From Calothrix sp. NIES-2098 (GTDB taxonomy: Bacteria; Cyanobacteriota; Cyanobacteriia; Cyanobacteriales; Nostocaceae): DNA of 64,000 nt. Below the pieces are notes generated by a model, which was not told the origin of the DNA, did not search any database, and saw only the letters and a list, made by a program, of their open reading frames with translations. The stretch covers positions 2,726,001 through 2,790,000 of the forward strand of contig AP018172.1 of the NCBI GenBank assembly GCA_002368175.1, written 5' to 3'. This document shows positions 28,301 to 37,134 of this stretch, piece by piece (positions within the stretch are counted from its first letter, which is position 1; each line of letters starts with the position of its first letter). A program made the position numbers and the translations under genes.

Positions 28301-31300
28301 GTTAGAAGCCAGACTTTATTTAAAGTAGCAACTTTCCTCCTACATTGGAAATATCATGTCAGGGAGACATTACCACTTTTAGAAGATTCTTATCATAGCG
28401 GTCTAGAATATGGAGATTTAATACATAGTGGATATGCAGCCAGTAATAAGTGCCAATATTCGTATTGGACTGGTTCGGAGTTACAAAGTCTAGCACAGGA
28501 AATGGCTAGATATAGTAAAGCGATCGCGCAAATTAATCAAGAAACAGCCTTGAAGTGGCATCAAATATTTCATCAGGCAGTTTTAAACTTAATCGGAGAG
28601 TCTGAAAATCCTTGTGTTTTAGTTGGTGAAGCTTATAACGAAGAGGAATTTTTACCACTGCATATCCAATTTAACGAGCGCACAGTAATTCATTATGTAT
28701 TCTTGAATAAATTAATTCTGTGCTACCTGTTTGGTGAGTTTTCTCAAGCTGTGGAAAGTGCTATCAAAGCCGAACAGTATTTAGATGGGGTAATCGGGTG
28801 GTTAATTGTACCGTTGTTTCATTTTTACGATTCTTTAGCACAACTAGCAATTTATCCCTCACTACCACAATCACAACAAGAACAACTCTTAAATAGAGTA
28901 GTAAGTAATCAAGAAAAAATGCGAAAATGGGCAGACCATGCACCGATGAATTTTCAGCATAAGTATGAACTAGTAGAAGCAGAAAAAGCACGAGTATTAG
29001 GTGAATATTGGCAAGCAACGGAATGTTATGAGCGAGCCATTGCTGGAGCTAAAGAACAAGGATATCTTCAAGAGGAAGCATTAGCTAATGAACTAGCAGC
29101 AAAATTTTATTTTGAGCGTGGTAAAGAAAAGATAGCTCAAATCTATCTAACTGATGCTTATTATAGATATATGCGCTGGGGTGCAACAGCTAAAGTTAAA
29201 GCTTTAGAGTTAAAATATCCGCAGATTTTATCTCAAATATCTAATGCAAAAGATGCCATTTTAGAAGTTAATCAGACAATTAGCTATACAACTGCGAACG
29301 ATCGGGGAGTTTTTGATTTTGCTGCGGTGATGAAAGCTTCGCAAGCTCTTTCTGGTGAAATGGTGTTGGATAAATTAATCGCAAAATTAATGCAAATTGT
29401 GATTGAAATTGCTGGTGCAGAAATAGGTTTTTTGATTTTAGAAGAATCTGAAAAATTATTTATTAAAGCTTCAGGGAACATCCAGGAAGATGAGATAACT
29501 GTACAGCAACCCATACCTGTAGAATCAAGCGAACAGTTACCCGTATCTATCATCAATTATGTACATCGGACTCAGCAATATATTGTTTTAAACAATGCTA
29601 CTAGTCAAGGAGTATTTACAACAGATAGCTATATCATTAACCGCAAACCAAAATCAATTTTATCTACGCCAATTGTCAACCAAGGTAAACTTATCGGCAT
29701 TCTATATTTAGAAAATAACTTGACCGTAGGAGCATTTACACCACAGCGTTTGGAAGTTCTACAACTTTTATCTTCCCAAGCAGCAATTTCGATTGAGAAC
29801 GCAAGGCTTTATAATGATTTAGAAGAATATAATCGGACTCTTGCAGTCAAGGTAGAAGAGCGAACGCTAGAGTTACAAGATAAAAATTTACAACTACAAC
29901 AGGAAATTGGCGATCGCCAACGTGCAGAAGAAGTAGCCGAAGCCGCTAACCGCGCTAAGAGCGAATTTCTCGCTAGCATGAGTCACGAACTCCGCACGCC
30001 GCTAAATGGTATTTTAGGCTATACACAAATTTTTCAGAAAGATAAAACTCTCTCTGCTCAACAAAAAAATGGCATTAACATAATTCATCAGTGTGGCGAA
30101 CATCTATTAACATTAATTAATGATATTTTAGATATCTCCAAAATTGAAGCTCGCAAAATGGAGCTTTATCCTAAAGAATTTGATTTCCCCGAATTTCTAG
30201 AAAGCATTGTGCAAATCTGCCGTATTTGTGCAGCACAAAAGGGAGTTGTATTAAATTTTAAAGCGCTTTCTTCTCTGCCAAAAGCTATTCGTGCAGATGA
30301 AAAACGATTGCGTCAAATTTTAATGAATTTACTGAGTAATGGAGTTAAATTTACTGAAGAAGGAACTATAAACTTCGCTGTTGGCTATCAAAATGGGAAA
30401 CTGCGGTTTCAAGTTCAAGATACAGGTATTGGGATTGCACAAAAGCAATTGGAAGAGATATTTTTACCCTTCAAGCAAGTGGGTGAATATACTCGTAAAA
30501 CTGAAGGAACAGGATTAGGTTTAGCAATTAGCAGTCAATTGGTGCAGATGATGGGTGGCGAACTCAAAGTACAAAGCACCTTAGGGAAAGGTAGTGTCTT
30601 TTGGCTAGATTTAGATTTACCTCAAGTTTGCGAAGAAACTGAAATTAAAAGTATTAATGAAAATAATATTATCAGTTTTGTCGGTACTAAAAATAAAATT
30701 TTAGTAGTAGATGATAAATGGCAAAATCGCTCTGTATTGATAAGTTTACTTCAACCTTTAGGGTTTGAAGTAATAGAGGCAATAGATGGGCAAGATGGTT
30801 TGAACAAAGCGCAGGTATTTCAGCCAGATTTAATTTTTATGGACTTAGTTATGAATGTGATGGATGGCTTTGAAGCTACCCGTCGTCTGAGGATGTCAGC
30901 AGACTTCAAAGAAGTGGTAGTGATTGCTCTTTCAGCCAGCACTTTTGATTTCGATAAAGAGCAGAGTCAAGAGGTTGGTTTTAATGATTTTATTCTTAAA
31001 CCATTCAAGCTATCTGAGCTTTTAGAAAAGATAGGTCTGCATTTGCAATTGGAGTGGGTTTATGAAGAAGTAAGCAGTGGAAAGCAAGAACAAGAAGATA
31101 AAAATATAAAAGCTAAAATACCCAATAGAGAATTTATTATTCCTCCAGCAACAGAAGTTGCTATTTTGCTAGATTTAGCAAAGAAGGGAGACATAAGAGG
31201 TGTTATTCAACAAGCTGAAAAATTAAAAGAATTAAATGAACAATGGCTAGATTTTGCTAGTCATGTAATTCAACTTGCTAAAGGTTTTAAAGGGAAACAA

Positions 31301-31327
31301 CTGCGAGAATTTTTGAAAAAATATTAA
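25328..31327 (+). CDS. Ser/Thr kinase-AAA ATPase-GAF-histidine kinase-receiver hybrid
   Basis: This 1999-residue signalling protein is of the trifunctional type common in Nostoc. Residues ~1-270 form a eukaryotic-type kinase with H127-K-D129 in IIHKDIKPQNILVN; its DFG position reads D149-F-S, and GTLAYMSPEQTGRMN gives the activation/P+1 region. An AAA/STAND-type ATPase follows with K335 in GYSGIGKSSLV, then a long helical region (~600-1300). A GAF domain spans ~1340-1490. A HisKA has phospho-acceptor H1553 (SMSHELRTPLNGI), the HATPase has LMNLLSNGVKF and GTGLGLAIS, and a receiver has phospho-acceptor D1839 (LIFMDLVMNVMDG). A ~100-residue tail ends it. No transmembrane segment is seen, so it is probably cytoplasmic. 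Its ligand and target are unknown. Confidence 0.95.
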   Translation: MSITIAGYNIVQVLYEDNTTYVYRGVRKLDTSSAIIKTLKSEYPTIEQLARLRYEYQILQSLDIEGIAKPLGLENYQNGLALILSDFDSETLKNFIDSRKIELINFLQIAINLASTVARLHKNNIIHKDIKPQNILVNPKTYQVKIIDFSISSRLSRESHNIINLNQIEGTLAYMSPEQTGRMNRSIDYRTDFYSLGIAFYEMLTGQLPFSTTDPLELVHCHIAKTPITPQEINLNIPQAVSDIVMKLLAKTAEERYQSALGLKADLEECLRQIQAIGKIENLTIGQLDLYSQFLIPQKLYGRETEVAILMNAFERVSLGAAEFMLVSGYSGIGKSSLVNEIHKPIVSQQGYFISGKFDQLKRNIPYAALIQAFQDLMRQLLTESTDKIAIWQTKLLAALGSSGQVIIDVIPEVEEIIGSQPDIPQLGLTESQHRFNRIFQQFIHVFCKLEHPLVIFLDDLQWADSASLKLINLLLTNGNSQYLLVIGAYRDNEVNVTHPLILTVEEIQKSGAVVNNIILQRLQIANVNQLVSETFHTQQENSKQLANLVYNKTQGNPFFLTQFLKTLYQEKLLKFNFSKGYWDWDIELLKDIDITDNVVDLMVDRIQKLSTITVNILSLAACIGDKFTLDILSIVNQKSLSETATDLWEALQAGLIIPLSQSYKIPLVVTVEQNELLTADKDQLTIAYKFLHDRVQQAAYSLIADSQKQATHLRIGQLLLQNTPIDARKENIFALVNQLNYGIDLLTLDSEKYELAELNLIAGQKAKAATAYDSAVRYFKVGLRLLPVNSWYQRYELALALHQEAAEAAFLSGDFEQMEQLIKVVLQQATTQLDTVKVHELQIKSCEVQRKLLEAVKLGLQVLEMLGVKLAESPNALDIQKAIAETTANLTEKSIENIINLPPMTDAEKLAAFRLIVSLVPAAYQSAPSLFILMACQQVNLSVLHGITSFSVSGFADYGIIFSGLLQDIEAAYKFGQVALNLLEKLDTHEVRSQTLFKVATFLLHWKYHVRETLPLLEDSYHSGLEYGDLIHSGYAASNKCQYSYWTGSELQSLAQEMARYSKAIAQINQETALKWHQIFHQAVLNLIGESENPCVLVGEAYNEEEFLPLHIQFNERTVIHYVFLNKLILCYLFGEFSQAVESAIKAEQYLDGVIGWLIVPLFHFYDSLAQLAIYPSLPQSQQEQLLNRVVSNQEKMRKWADHAPMNFQHKYELVEAEKARVLGEYWQATECYERAIAGAKEQGYLQEEALANELAAKFYFERGKEKIAQIYLTDAYYRYMRWGATAKVKALELKYPQILSQISNAKDAILEVNQTISYTTANDRGVFDFAAVMKASQALSGEMVLDKLIAKLMQIVIEIAGAEIGFLILEESEKLFIKASGNIQEDEITVQQPIPVESSEQLPVSIINYVHRTQQYIVLNNATSQGVFTTDSYIINRKPKSILSTPIVNQGKLIGILYLENNLTVGAFTPQRLEVLQLLSSQAAISIENARLYNDLEEYNRTLAVKVEERTLELQDKNLQLQQEIGDRQRAEEVAEAANRAKSEFLASMSHELRTPLNGILGYTQIFQKDKTLSAQQKNGINIIHQCGEHLLTLINDILDISKIEARKMELYPKEFDFPEFLESIVQICRICAAQKGVVLNFKALSSLPKAIRADEKRLRQILMNLLSNGVKFTEEGTINFAVGYQNGKLRFQVQDTGIGIAQKQLEEIFLPFKQVGEYTRKTEGTGLGLAISSQLVQMMGGELKVQSTLGKGSVFWLDLDLPQVCEETEIKSINENNIISFVGTKNKILVVDDKWQNRSVLISLLQPLGFEVIEAIDGQDGLNKAQVFQPDLIFMDLVMNVMDGFEATRRLRMSADFKEVVVIALSASTFDFDKEQSQEVGFNDFILKPFKLSELLEKIGLHLQLEWVYEEVSSGKQEQEDKNIKAKIPNREFIIPPATEVAILLDLAKKGDIRGVIQQAEKLKELNEQWLDFASHVIQLAKGFKGKQLREFLKKY

Positions 31328-31416
31328 AAGTTTGTCATTAGTAATATTGTTGTTTGCTCTTTAAATCGCCAACTCAAATTATTTTGAATTTTTAACCTGA
31401 CTATATTTTTGCAATT

Positions 31417-32196
31417 ATGACTAGTAAACGCTTCTATCATATTGGCTTTGGGCAAGAAGATTTGGGTGCATCGCCTCCTAGTATGGCGTTGTTATCTGGC
31501 GACCCCGAACGGGCGCGTCTAATTGCGCAGACTCATTTGCGGGATGTGCGATCGCTATCAGAAAATCGCGGGCTGAATAGTTATATAGGATACTTAGATA
31601 ATCATCGCGCAATTTTATCTGCTACCAGTGGGATGGGTGCGCCTTCTTTAACTATTGTGGTGAATGAGTTGATACAGGTAGGAATTCGGCAAATTATTCG
31701 CATTGGGACTTGCGGCTCGATTCAACCTCATGTGTCGGTTGGTAGCATTGTGATTAGTAGTGCAGCATTATGTCGTCAAGGTGCAGCTAATGATATTGCA
31801 CCTGTAGAATATCCCGCAGCTGCCGATCCTTTTCTCACAGTGGCGTTAGTAAAAGCCGCACAAGAATTAGGCGTAGAGCATCATTTAGGAATTACCGCCT
31901 CGGTAGATACATTTTACGAAGGACAGGAACGCACCGATTCAGCCAATCCCTATTTGATGCGATCGCTGCATGGAATTACAGAAGAATATCGCCACTTGAA
32001 TATCTTGAACTATGAGATGGAATGTGGCACGCTGTTTAAAATGGCAGGCGTGTATCAATTTGCGGCGGCGGCTGTTTGCGGCGTAGTTGCGCAACGTAAT
32101 GTTTCGGAAAATATCATCTATCCCCAGAAAGATATTGCTGTAGAGAAGGCGATCGCTACTGCTGTACGTGCAGCCACAAATATAATATCCGCTTGA
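31417..32196 (+). CDS. udp: uridine phosphorylase (nucleoside phosphorylase family)
   Basis: This 259-residue member of the PNP/UDP family cleaves a nucleoside with phosphate to base and (deoxy)ribose-1-phosphate. Hallmarks are the phosphate-binding SGDPERARLIA, the ATSGMGAPSLTIVVNELI segment, GTCGSIQPHVSVGSIVI, and the nucleoside site YEMECGTLFKMAG. These fit uridine phosphorylase better than purine enzymes. It lies 50-90 bases, depending on the start, from the beta-lactamase-like gene. It is also near adenine deaminase, so the area has a nucleobase salvage flavour. Confidence 0.9.
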   Translation: MTSKRFYHIGFGQEDLGASPPSMALLSGDPERARLIAQTHLRDVRSLSENRGLNSYIGYLDNHRAILSATSGMGAPSLTIVVNELIQVGIRQIIRIGTCGSIQPHVSVGSIVISSAALCRQGAANDIAPVEYPAAADPFLTVALVKAAQELGVEHHLGITASVDTFYEGQERTDSANPYLMRSLHGITEEYRHLNILNYEMECGTLFKMAGVYQFAAAAVCGVVAQRNVSENIIYPQKDIAVEKAIATAVRAATNIISA

Positions 32197-32209
32197 GCGT
32201 TCATTCCAT

Positions 32210-33085
32210 TTGCGAGGAGAAAAAATTTTGTTTTCTATGTGGCGCGTGCAATCTCTCATTTTTACAGCTAGCCTTGTTTTAGCGATCGCGATTCACTCCC
32301 AAGCCATCCCCGTTCAAGTTAAATCTTCTGCAACCGCCTCAGAATCTATAAAAATAGTCGCAGCAACACCAAACTTCGGACGACACTTCCAAAAATTTGG
32401 GTTGGAAGGCTCGATATTAATTTACGATTTCAAAAACAGTCGCACCTACGAACATAATCCGCAACGCAACGCCACGGCAATGATTCCCGCCTCCACATTT
32501 AAAATTTTCAACTCGTTGGTGGCTTTGGAAACCGGAGTTATTGCGAATGATGTGGCTGTCTTGACTTGGGATGGAATTCACCGCGAAATCGATGCTTGGA
32601 ATCGCGATACAAATTTGCGTCAAGCCTTTAAAGATTCAACAGTCTGGTTTTATCAAGTCTTAGCACGTCGAGCCGGACACGAACGAATGCAACAATTCAT
32701 TAATAAAGTTGGTTATGGCAATCGTCAGATTGGTACTACCGCAGATATCGATCGCTTCTGGCTGCAAGGGCCGTTGAAAATTACACCCCAAGAGCAAATT
32801 AATTTCTTACAACGGTTGTATCAAGGCAGTTTACCATTCTCGAAACGAACAATGGAACTTGTCAAAGACATCATGGTGCGCGAACAAACTCCAGACTACA
32901 TATTACGAGGAAAGACGGGATGGTTAACCAGTACTAAACCGGAAATTGGCTGGTTTGTAGGTTATTTAGAACAGAATAATAATGTTTATTTTTTTGCAAC
33001 AACTATTAACTTCCGCAAACCAGAAGATGCACCTGCACGTATTGAAATTACACGACTCAGCTTGAAAGATTTGGGTTTGTTGTAG
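32210..33085 (+). CDS. class D (OXA-type) beta-lactamase
   Basis: All class D active-site motifs are present in order: STFK (PASTFKIFNSL, the acylating serine and carboxylated lysine), SxV (DSTVWFYQ), YGN (VGYGNRQIG) and KTG (LRGKTGWL). The N-terminus (SLIFTASLVLAIAIHSQAIP) is an export signal, so the enzyme is periplasmic. The frame opens at a TTG (32210). A GAGGAGA ribosome site at 32214-32220 favours TTG 32228 or ATG 32237 as the real start; counted from 32237 the active serine is residue 86. Chromosomal class D enzymes are frequent in cyanobacteria, and hydrolysis of penicillins is expected but not certain from sequence. Confidence 0.92.
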   Translation: MRGEKILFSMWRVQSLIFTASLVLAIAIHSQAIPVQVKSSATASESIKIVAATPNFGRHFQKFGLEGSILIYDFKNSRTYEHNPQRNATAMIPASTFKIFNSLVALETGVIANDVAVLTWDGIHREIDAWNRDTNLRQAFKDSTVWFYQVLARRAGHERMQQFINKVGYGNRQIGTTADIDRFWLQGPLKITPQEQINFLQRLYQGSLPFSKRTMELVKDIMVREQTPDYILRGKTGWLTSTKPEIGWFVGYLEQNNNVYFFATTINFRKPEDAPARIEITRLSLKDLGLL

Positions 33086-33088
33086 ATA

Positions 33089-34723
33089 TTAGTCGATCCA
33101 CAATGGCACAAATTGGAAATCCTGACTATTAAATAGTCCCCTATCGCTCAATTTCAACTCAGGAATTACCAGCAACGCCATAAATGAAAGCGTCATAAAC
33201 GGTGCAGAAAGTGTTGAACCAAGGCGTTTTGCCCAAGCATCTAGTTCAGCATACTGTTTTGCAACTTGATAGCCATCTGCGGTACTCATCAGTCCAGCCA
33301 CGGGTAAGGCTAGGACTTCAACATGATTATTTTCAGCTACAGCAATACCTCCTTGCACCGCAATTACAGCATTGACAGCATTGCAGATTTCCGCATCGCT
33401 AGTACCGACGGCAACAATATTGTGGGAATCGTGGGCCACACTAGAAGCGATCGCACCTCGTTGCAATCTAAAATTTTTGATAAGTGCGATCGCGGGTGGT
33501 TGATTCTGATAACGATTCACTACAGCAAGTTTCAAAATATCATGTTCTAAATCAGCTATGACTTGATGATTTTGAATATTAGCTGACAGGTGTTTTTCTG
33601 CTGTCATCAACTGTCCATCAAACGCTTCAATTACCCGCACAGTTGCACCTTTTGCAGGTAAGCGGAAATCTGCTACTTGCTTTTGTGGCGTCGCAAAGCG
33701 GTTAATGGGTGTCACTGCGACAGATGGTAACAGTGCTTTACCTGCCTTCGCTACCAAAATACCTTTGCAATAAGTAGATTGCACGGTAAATTCTGTCAAA
33801 TTATTCACCACAATCAAATCAGCCGCATCGCCAACTTGTAATAATCCGACGTTGAGATTGTAGTGCAACACCGGGTTTACACAAGCAACTTGCAACACAT
33901 TCATTAAATCGTGACCTAATTTTAGCGACCTGCGCACCAATTCATTAATATGTCCCCGCACCAAATCATCAGGATGCTTGTCATCGCTACAGAACATACA
34001 GCGATCGGGATGGAAATCAATTAAGCTGTGTAGGGCTAGATAATTTTTGGCTGCTGAACCCTCACGAATCAAAATCTTCATTCCCACTGCAAGTTTTTCT
34101 AGGGCTTCCTCTAAGGTGTAACACTCGTGGTCGGTGGTAATCTTTGCAGCAGCATAACGTCGCGCCGCCTCACCACACAATCCTGGTGCATGGCCATCAA
34201 TAGGAAGTCCCATTTCTTCAGCAATCTGGATTTTTGCCATCACCTGCGGATCTCTTCCTAGAACACCAGGGAAATTCATCATTTCACTCAGGTAAGTCAG
34301 GCCATCCTGTTGAAAAAGTTGGCGAATCTCTGCGGATGTGAGTTCTGCACCTGCGGTTTCAAACCCAGTTGCAGGAACGCAAGATGGCGCACCAAAAGCA
34401 ATAGTAAATGGTGTTTGTCTAGCATTAGCCAACATGAAACGCACGCCAGCAAGACCTAAAACATTAGCTATTTCGTGAGGATCGGAAACTGTAGCCACCG
34501 TACCATGCACTGTTGCGAGGCGAGCAAATTCTGATGGTACAAGCATCGAACTTTCAATGTGAACGTGAGCATCAATAAAACCTGGGAGGATATATTGGTC
34601 GTAATTTTGCCCCTCTTTACGCAAAATCGAATGAATACGTCCCCCTTGAATGCAGACTGTTCCCGGAAAGATGGTTTTGTGGAGAACATCTACAATATTG
34701 CCACAAATGCTAAAGCTAGACAT
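33089..34723 (-). CDS. ade: adenine deaminase
   Basis: This 544-residue amidohydrolase converts adenine to hypoxanthine and ammonia. It begins with a short beta domain, then the metal-binding PGFIDAHVHIESSML. VATVSDPHEIANVLG, DGHAPGLCG, TTDHECYTLEEAL and FCSDDKHPDDL supply the remaining metal and catalytic residues of the Ade family. The C-terminal domain has VAHDSHNIVAVG and VQGGIAVAENNHVEVLALPVAGLMS. It converges with the beta-lactamase gene, with a 3-base gap. A GAGGAGGTGG-like stretch just before its ATG serves as the ribosome site. Confidence 0.95.
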   Translation of the reverse strand: MSSFSICGNIVDVLHKTIFPGTVCIQGGRIHSILRKEGQNYDQYILPGFIDAHVHIESSMLVPSEFARLATVHGTVATVSDPHEIANVLGLAGVRFMLANARQTPFTIAFGAPSCVPATGFETAGAELTSAEIRQLFQQDGLTYLSEMMNFPGVLGRDPQVMAKIQIAEEMGLPIDGHAPGLCGEAARRYAAAKITTDHECYTLEEALEKLAVGMKILIREGSAAKNYLALHSLIDFHPDRCMFCSDDKHPDDLVRGHINELVRRSLKLGHDLMNVLQVACVNPVLHYNLNVGLLQVGDAADLIVVNNLTEFTVQSTYCKGILVAKAGKALLPSVAVTPINRFATPQKQVADFRLPAKGATVRVIEAFDGQLMTAEKHLSANIQNHQVIADLEHDILKLAVVNRYQNQPPAIALIKNFRLQRGAIASSVAHDSHNIVAVGTSDAEICNAVNAVIAVQGGIAVAENNHVEVLALPVAGLMSTADGYQVAKQYAELDAWAKRLGSTLSAPFMTLSFMALLVIPELKLSDRGLFNSQDFQFVPLWID

Positions 34724-34790
34724 CGCCCACCTCCTCAGGTAAAAGCGATCGCATCCTCTAATTCCATTTTATGCCTTAATCATATTTTTA

Positions 34791-35348
34791 TTAAGAGGAA
34801 AATTGATATTTTAAGATGTTGATAATTCTGCGAGCTTCATCTTGAAAATTAATTGTTGTTCCTCCGTACCACAATATTGATACAAATGTAAACCAAATTA
34901 GCATCACTATCGGCAATATTGATAGTTGGGAGCCTGTTGAAGATGGTGTCAATGAAACAACTGACACTACAATTACAATAAATAACAAAAATAACCACAT
35001 GAGCAGTAATATCAAGATTTCTCTGTTAGATGGACGCATTTTCAGATCCAAAATCACTTCATCATTGTTATTGCTAATGCTATCGATCTGCCCTTGGGTT
35101 TTTAAGCAAAGTCTCTTGTATGCATGAGGCCCATCAATGTCGAAACAACCATTATTGCGTAATTTCACAAAATAGCGTTTTTCAATGCTACCAAATAAGC
35201 CAGGACTGCTATCTACAATTCCTGTATTAGCCAAATTTAAGAGGATTTGTTGGAAATTGTCTGAAGAGATTGGTAAATGTAGATGACAACGTTTATAAGG
35301 AACAAAGGATGAAAAGAACTTTCTCAGTTTTAGAATAGTTTTTTTCAT
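34791..35348 (-). CDS. hypothetical protein with two membrane segments
   Basis: In this 185-residue protein a basic N-terminal cytosolic part (~residues 1-105) is followed by two hydrophobic segments (ILILLLMWLFLLFIVIVVSV and ILPIVMLIWFTFVSILWYG) and a short basic tail. I recognise no family. The start is an ATG at 35348 (MKKTILKLRKFF). Confidence 0.65.
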   Translation of the reverse strand: MKKTILKLRKFFSSFVPYKRCHLHLPISSDNFQQILLNLANTGIVDSSPGLFGSIEKRYFVKLRNNGCFDIDGPHAYKRLCLKTQGQIDSISNNNDEVILDLKMRPSNREILILLLMWLFLLFIVIVVSVVSLTPSSTGSQLSILPIVMLIWFTFVSILWYGGTTINFQDEARRIINILKYQFSS

Positions 35349-35595
35349 GAAAATTTTTATATTAATTTCGCAAGATTTATTTATGAGATAATTTTAAATA
35401 TTTCAACTAAAGTTGACATGAGAGTATTTACGGGTAATTCTTGATGCAGGATGAATTAGCAAACGTTAGGGCATCCATCTGTAGCAAGATTCTAGATTAT
35501 GGGAATGTTTGAGACATCGCCGCACTTTTGTGAAAAATCACAAGTCCCAAAATTAAATTGCCACAATAGATTTAAATAATGATGGAGACAATACT

Positions 35596-36021
35596 GTGAG
35601 CAGTCTGGGTAAAAAAAGATTAGACGCTACTTTAGCGATCGCTACCTATTCTATTGGTAGCGGTACAGCTTCAGCCGCACCAACTCCGGGGGGAGAAATT
35701 CCGAAGCAAATTCTGTTAACGGCTTCTGATGTGCTGATGTACACCAGCATTTGGAAAATTTATTTTGAAGAGGATTTAACCCAAAAGGAACTTGTAGAGA
35801 TTCTCGCAGAGTTGGGATTAGTTACAATTGCTGCAACCGGGACGGCTTATGTTGTCAGTAAAGCCAGTACAGCATTGCTCAAAGAGATTTCCAATTGGAC
35901 TGGGCCGTTGGGATGGGGTGTTGTCGCTGCGATCGCAGGTTCTCTCAGTGGTTTATTTGGTGTGGCTTGGGCAATCTACTGCGATGGCGTTTATACTCAA
36001 AGACAACCTCAACCGACTTGA
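35596..36021 (+). CDS. hypothetical Ala/Gly-rich membrane-associated protein
   Basis: This 141-residue protein starts at a GTG. A small Ala/Gly-rich N-terminus is followed by an amphipathic segment (WKIYFEEDLTQKELVEILAE) and two hydrophobic stretches (GLVTIAATGTAYVVS and GWGVVAAIAGSLSGLFGVAW) that look like a glycine-zipper hairpin. This resembles small regulatory or pore-like membrane proteins, but I cannot name a family. It is alone on its strand. Confidence 0.6.
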   Translation: MSSLGKKRLDATLAIATYSIGSGTASAAPTPGGEIPKQILLTASDVLMYTSIWKIYFEEDLTQKELVEILAELGLVTIAATGTAYVVSKASTALLKEISNWTGPLGWGVVAAIAGSLSGLFGVAWAIYCDGVYTQRQPQPT

Positions 36022-36051
36022 TTATAGCTGCGGGTGGGAAATCTCACCCGA

Positions 36052-36246
36052 TTAGCGGTAAAATGCACCAATAATGAGGGTAATAATTATCGGTATCAAA
36101 ATCGGGATAGCAACTATCAAGCCCCATTTGCCAACCTTAATCTCCTCACCTTCCGATTTCAGCAGCGCAATCCAACCGCCGACTCCCATCAGCAGCCAGA
36201 TAAACCCGAAGACAAGAAAGATCGCAAATACTGAGTCTTGTTGCAT
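36052..36246 (-). CDS. small two-helix membrane protein
   Basis: In this 64-residue protein almost the whole length is two transmembrane helices (VFAIFLVFGFIWLLMGVGGW and WGLIVAIPILIPIIITLIIG) joined by a charged loop (KSEGEEIKVGK). The amphiphilic pattern makes this strand the coding one over the overlapping plus-strand frames. Function unknown. Confidence 0.65.
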   Translation of the reverse strand: MQQDSVFAIFLVFGFIWLLMGVGGWIALLKSEGEEIKVGKWGLIVAIPILIPIIITLIIGAFYR

Positions 36247-36384
36247 TTTGATAAATTAAGGTTTTATTTCATATCTTACTCAAATTAAGTAAAGATGCCG
36301 AGTTATAGTTTGCGATCGCTCGCAGAGGGAAGCATTCACAGTTACCCCCTCTGCATTGTTTATACTTGCGATCGCGCCACGTAA

Positions 36385-36828
36385 TTAGGAAGGATTATCT
36401 TCTGCAATCTGCTTCTTAATCGTGTTAATTTCTCCCGCTAACTCTTCGCGAGTGGAAGCTTTGAGAAAATAGCGAAAGACAAACCACGTTACGTACCCAA
36501 ATCCAATCAATTCAAAAAATGGTGCAACTAAGGGAATATCATTTATTGCATTGATGATTGCCAGTATGATTCTCAGAGCAGTCATGACTGCAATCAACAC
36601 AGCAAAGCTAACCACTGGTAGCCTATATTCATTGTAGAAACTAACTATATTTGCTGGCAATCTCTCCAGAAACTCAGAGATATTTCTCCCGATTTCTGAG
36701 ACTTTATCGTTAGATTTATCCGCACTTGTTATTGTTGACAGATTTCCTGGCTCAGAACTTTTAACTTCTGCCATGTCGTTAGTCAAAGTAGCGTCAACAT
36801 ATTCTGAGTGTTGTTCTTGAACTTGCAT
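36385..36828 (-). CDS. CAAD-domain (CURT1-like) thylakoid membrane protein
   Basis: This 147-residue protein has an acidic disordered N-terminus, an amphipathic helix (IGRNISEFLERLPANIVSFYNEY), then two transmembrane helices (LPVVSFAVLIAVMTALRIILA and VAPFFELIGFGYVTWFVFRY) and a charged C-terminal helix (REELAGEINTIKKQIAED). This is the CAAD architecture, related to plant CURT1. In cyanobacteria such domains occur alone or appended to aminoacyl-tRNA synthetases and sit in thylakoid membranes. Confidence 0.88.
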   Translation of the reverse strand: MQVQEQHSEYVDATLTNDMAEVKSSEPGNLSTITSADKSNDKVSEIGRNISEFLERLPANIVSFYNEYRLPVVSFAVLIAVMTALRIILAIINAINDIPLVAPFFELIGFGYVTWFVFRYFLKASTREELAGEINTIKKQIAEDNPS

Positions 36829-37134
36829 AAGTTTTGCTAAAACGATTTATGTGTGGATGTCACACTACCATTCCGGCATTATTTCAATTCCTTTTCATCA
36901 TCCAATTGGAATAAAATTTCTTAATTTCAGCAGTTAGAAAGTAAATTTTATTTTGCTAAATTTTTGTTTATGCATATTAAGTTTGCAGGTAAATCTCAGT
37001 AAAACTATATCTTTAGGCTCATGAAATTAAAAAGAAAAAATGTTGATACTGAAATAGGAAATTACCAACCACGACAATTGGTTGTAGTCAAAAATTTTAA
37101 GTTGGCAAGCAATATCAAAAACAGAGTACGGTAA
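36829..37134. other. AT-rich divergent promoter spacer
   Basis: About 300 bases between divergent genes (CAAD protein and PPOX-like protein). It must contain both promoters. I see no conserved operator or RNA gene in it. Confidence 0.45.

Noticed and set aside
32417..32623. Minus-strand frame inside the beta-lactamase gene
   Set aside because: Shadow of a gene whose catalytic motifs are all present on the other strand.
36034..36259. Plus-strand frames opposite the small two-helix membrane protein
   Set aside because: Pro/Ser/Thr-rich mirror of a hydrophobic minus-strand gene; no independent support.
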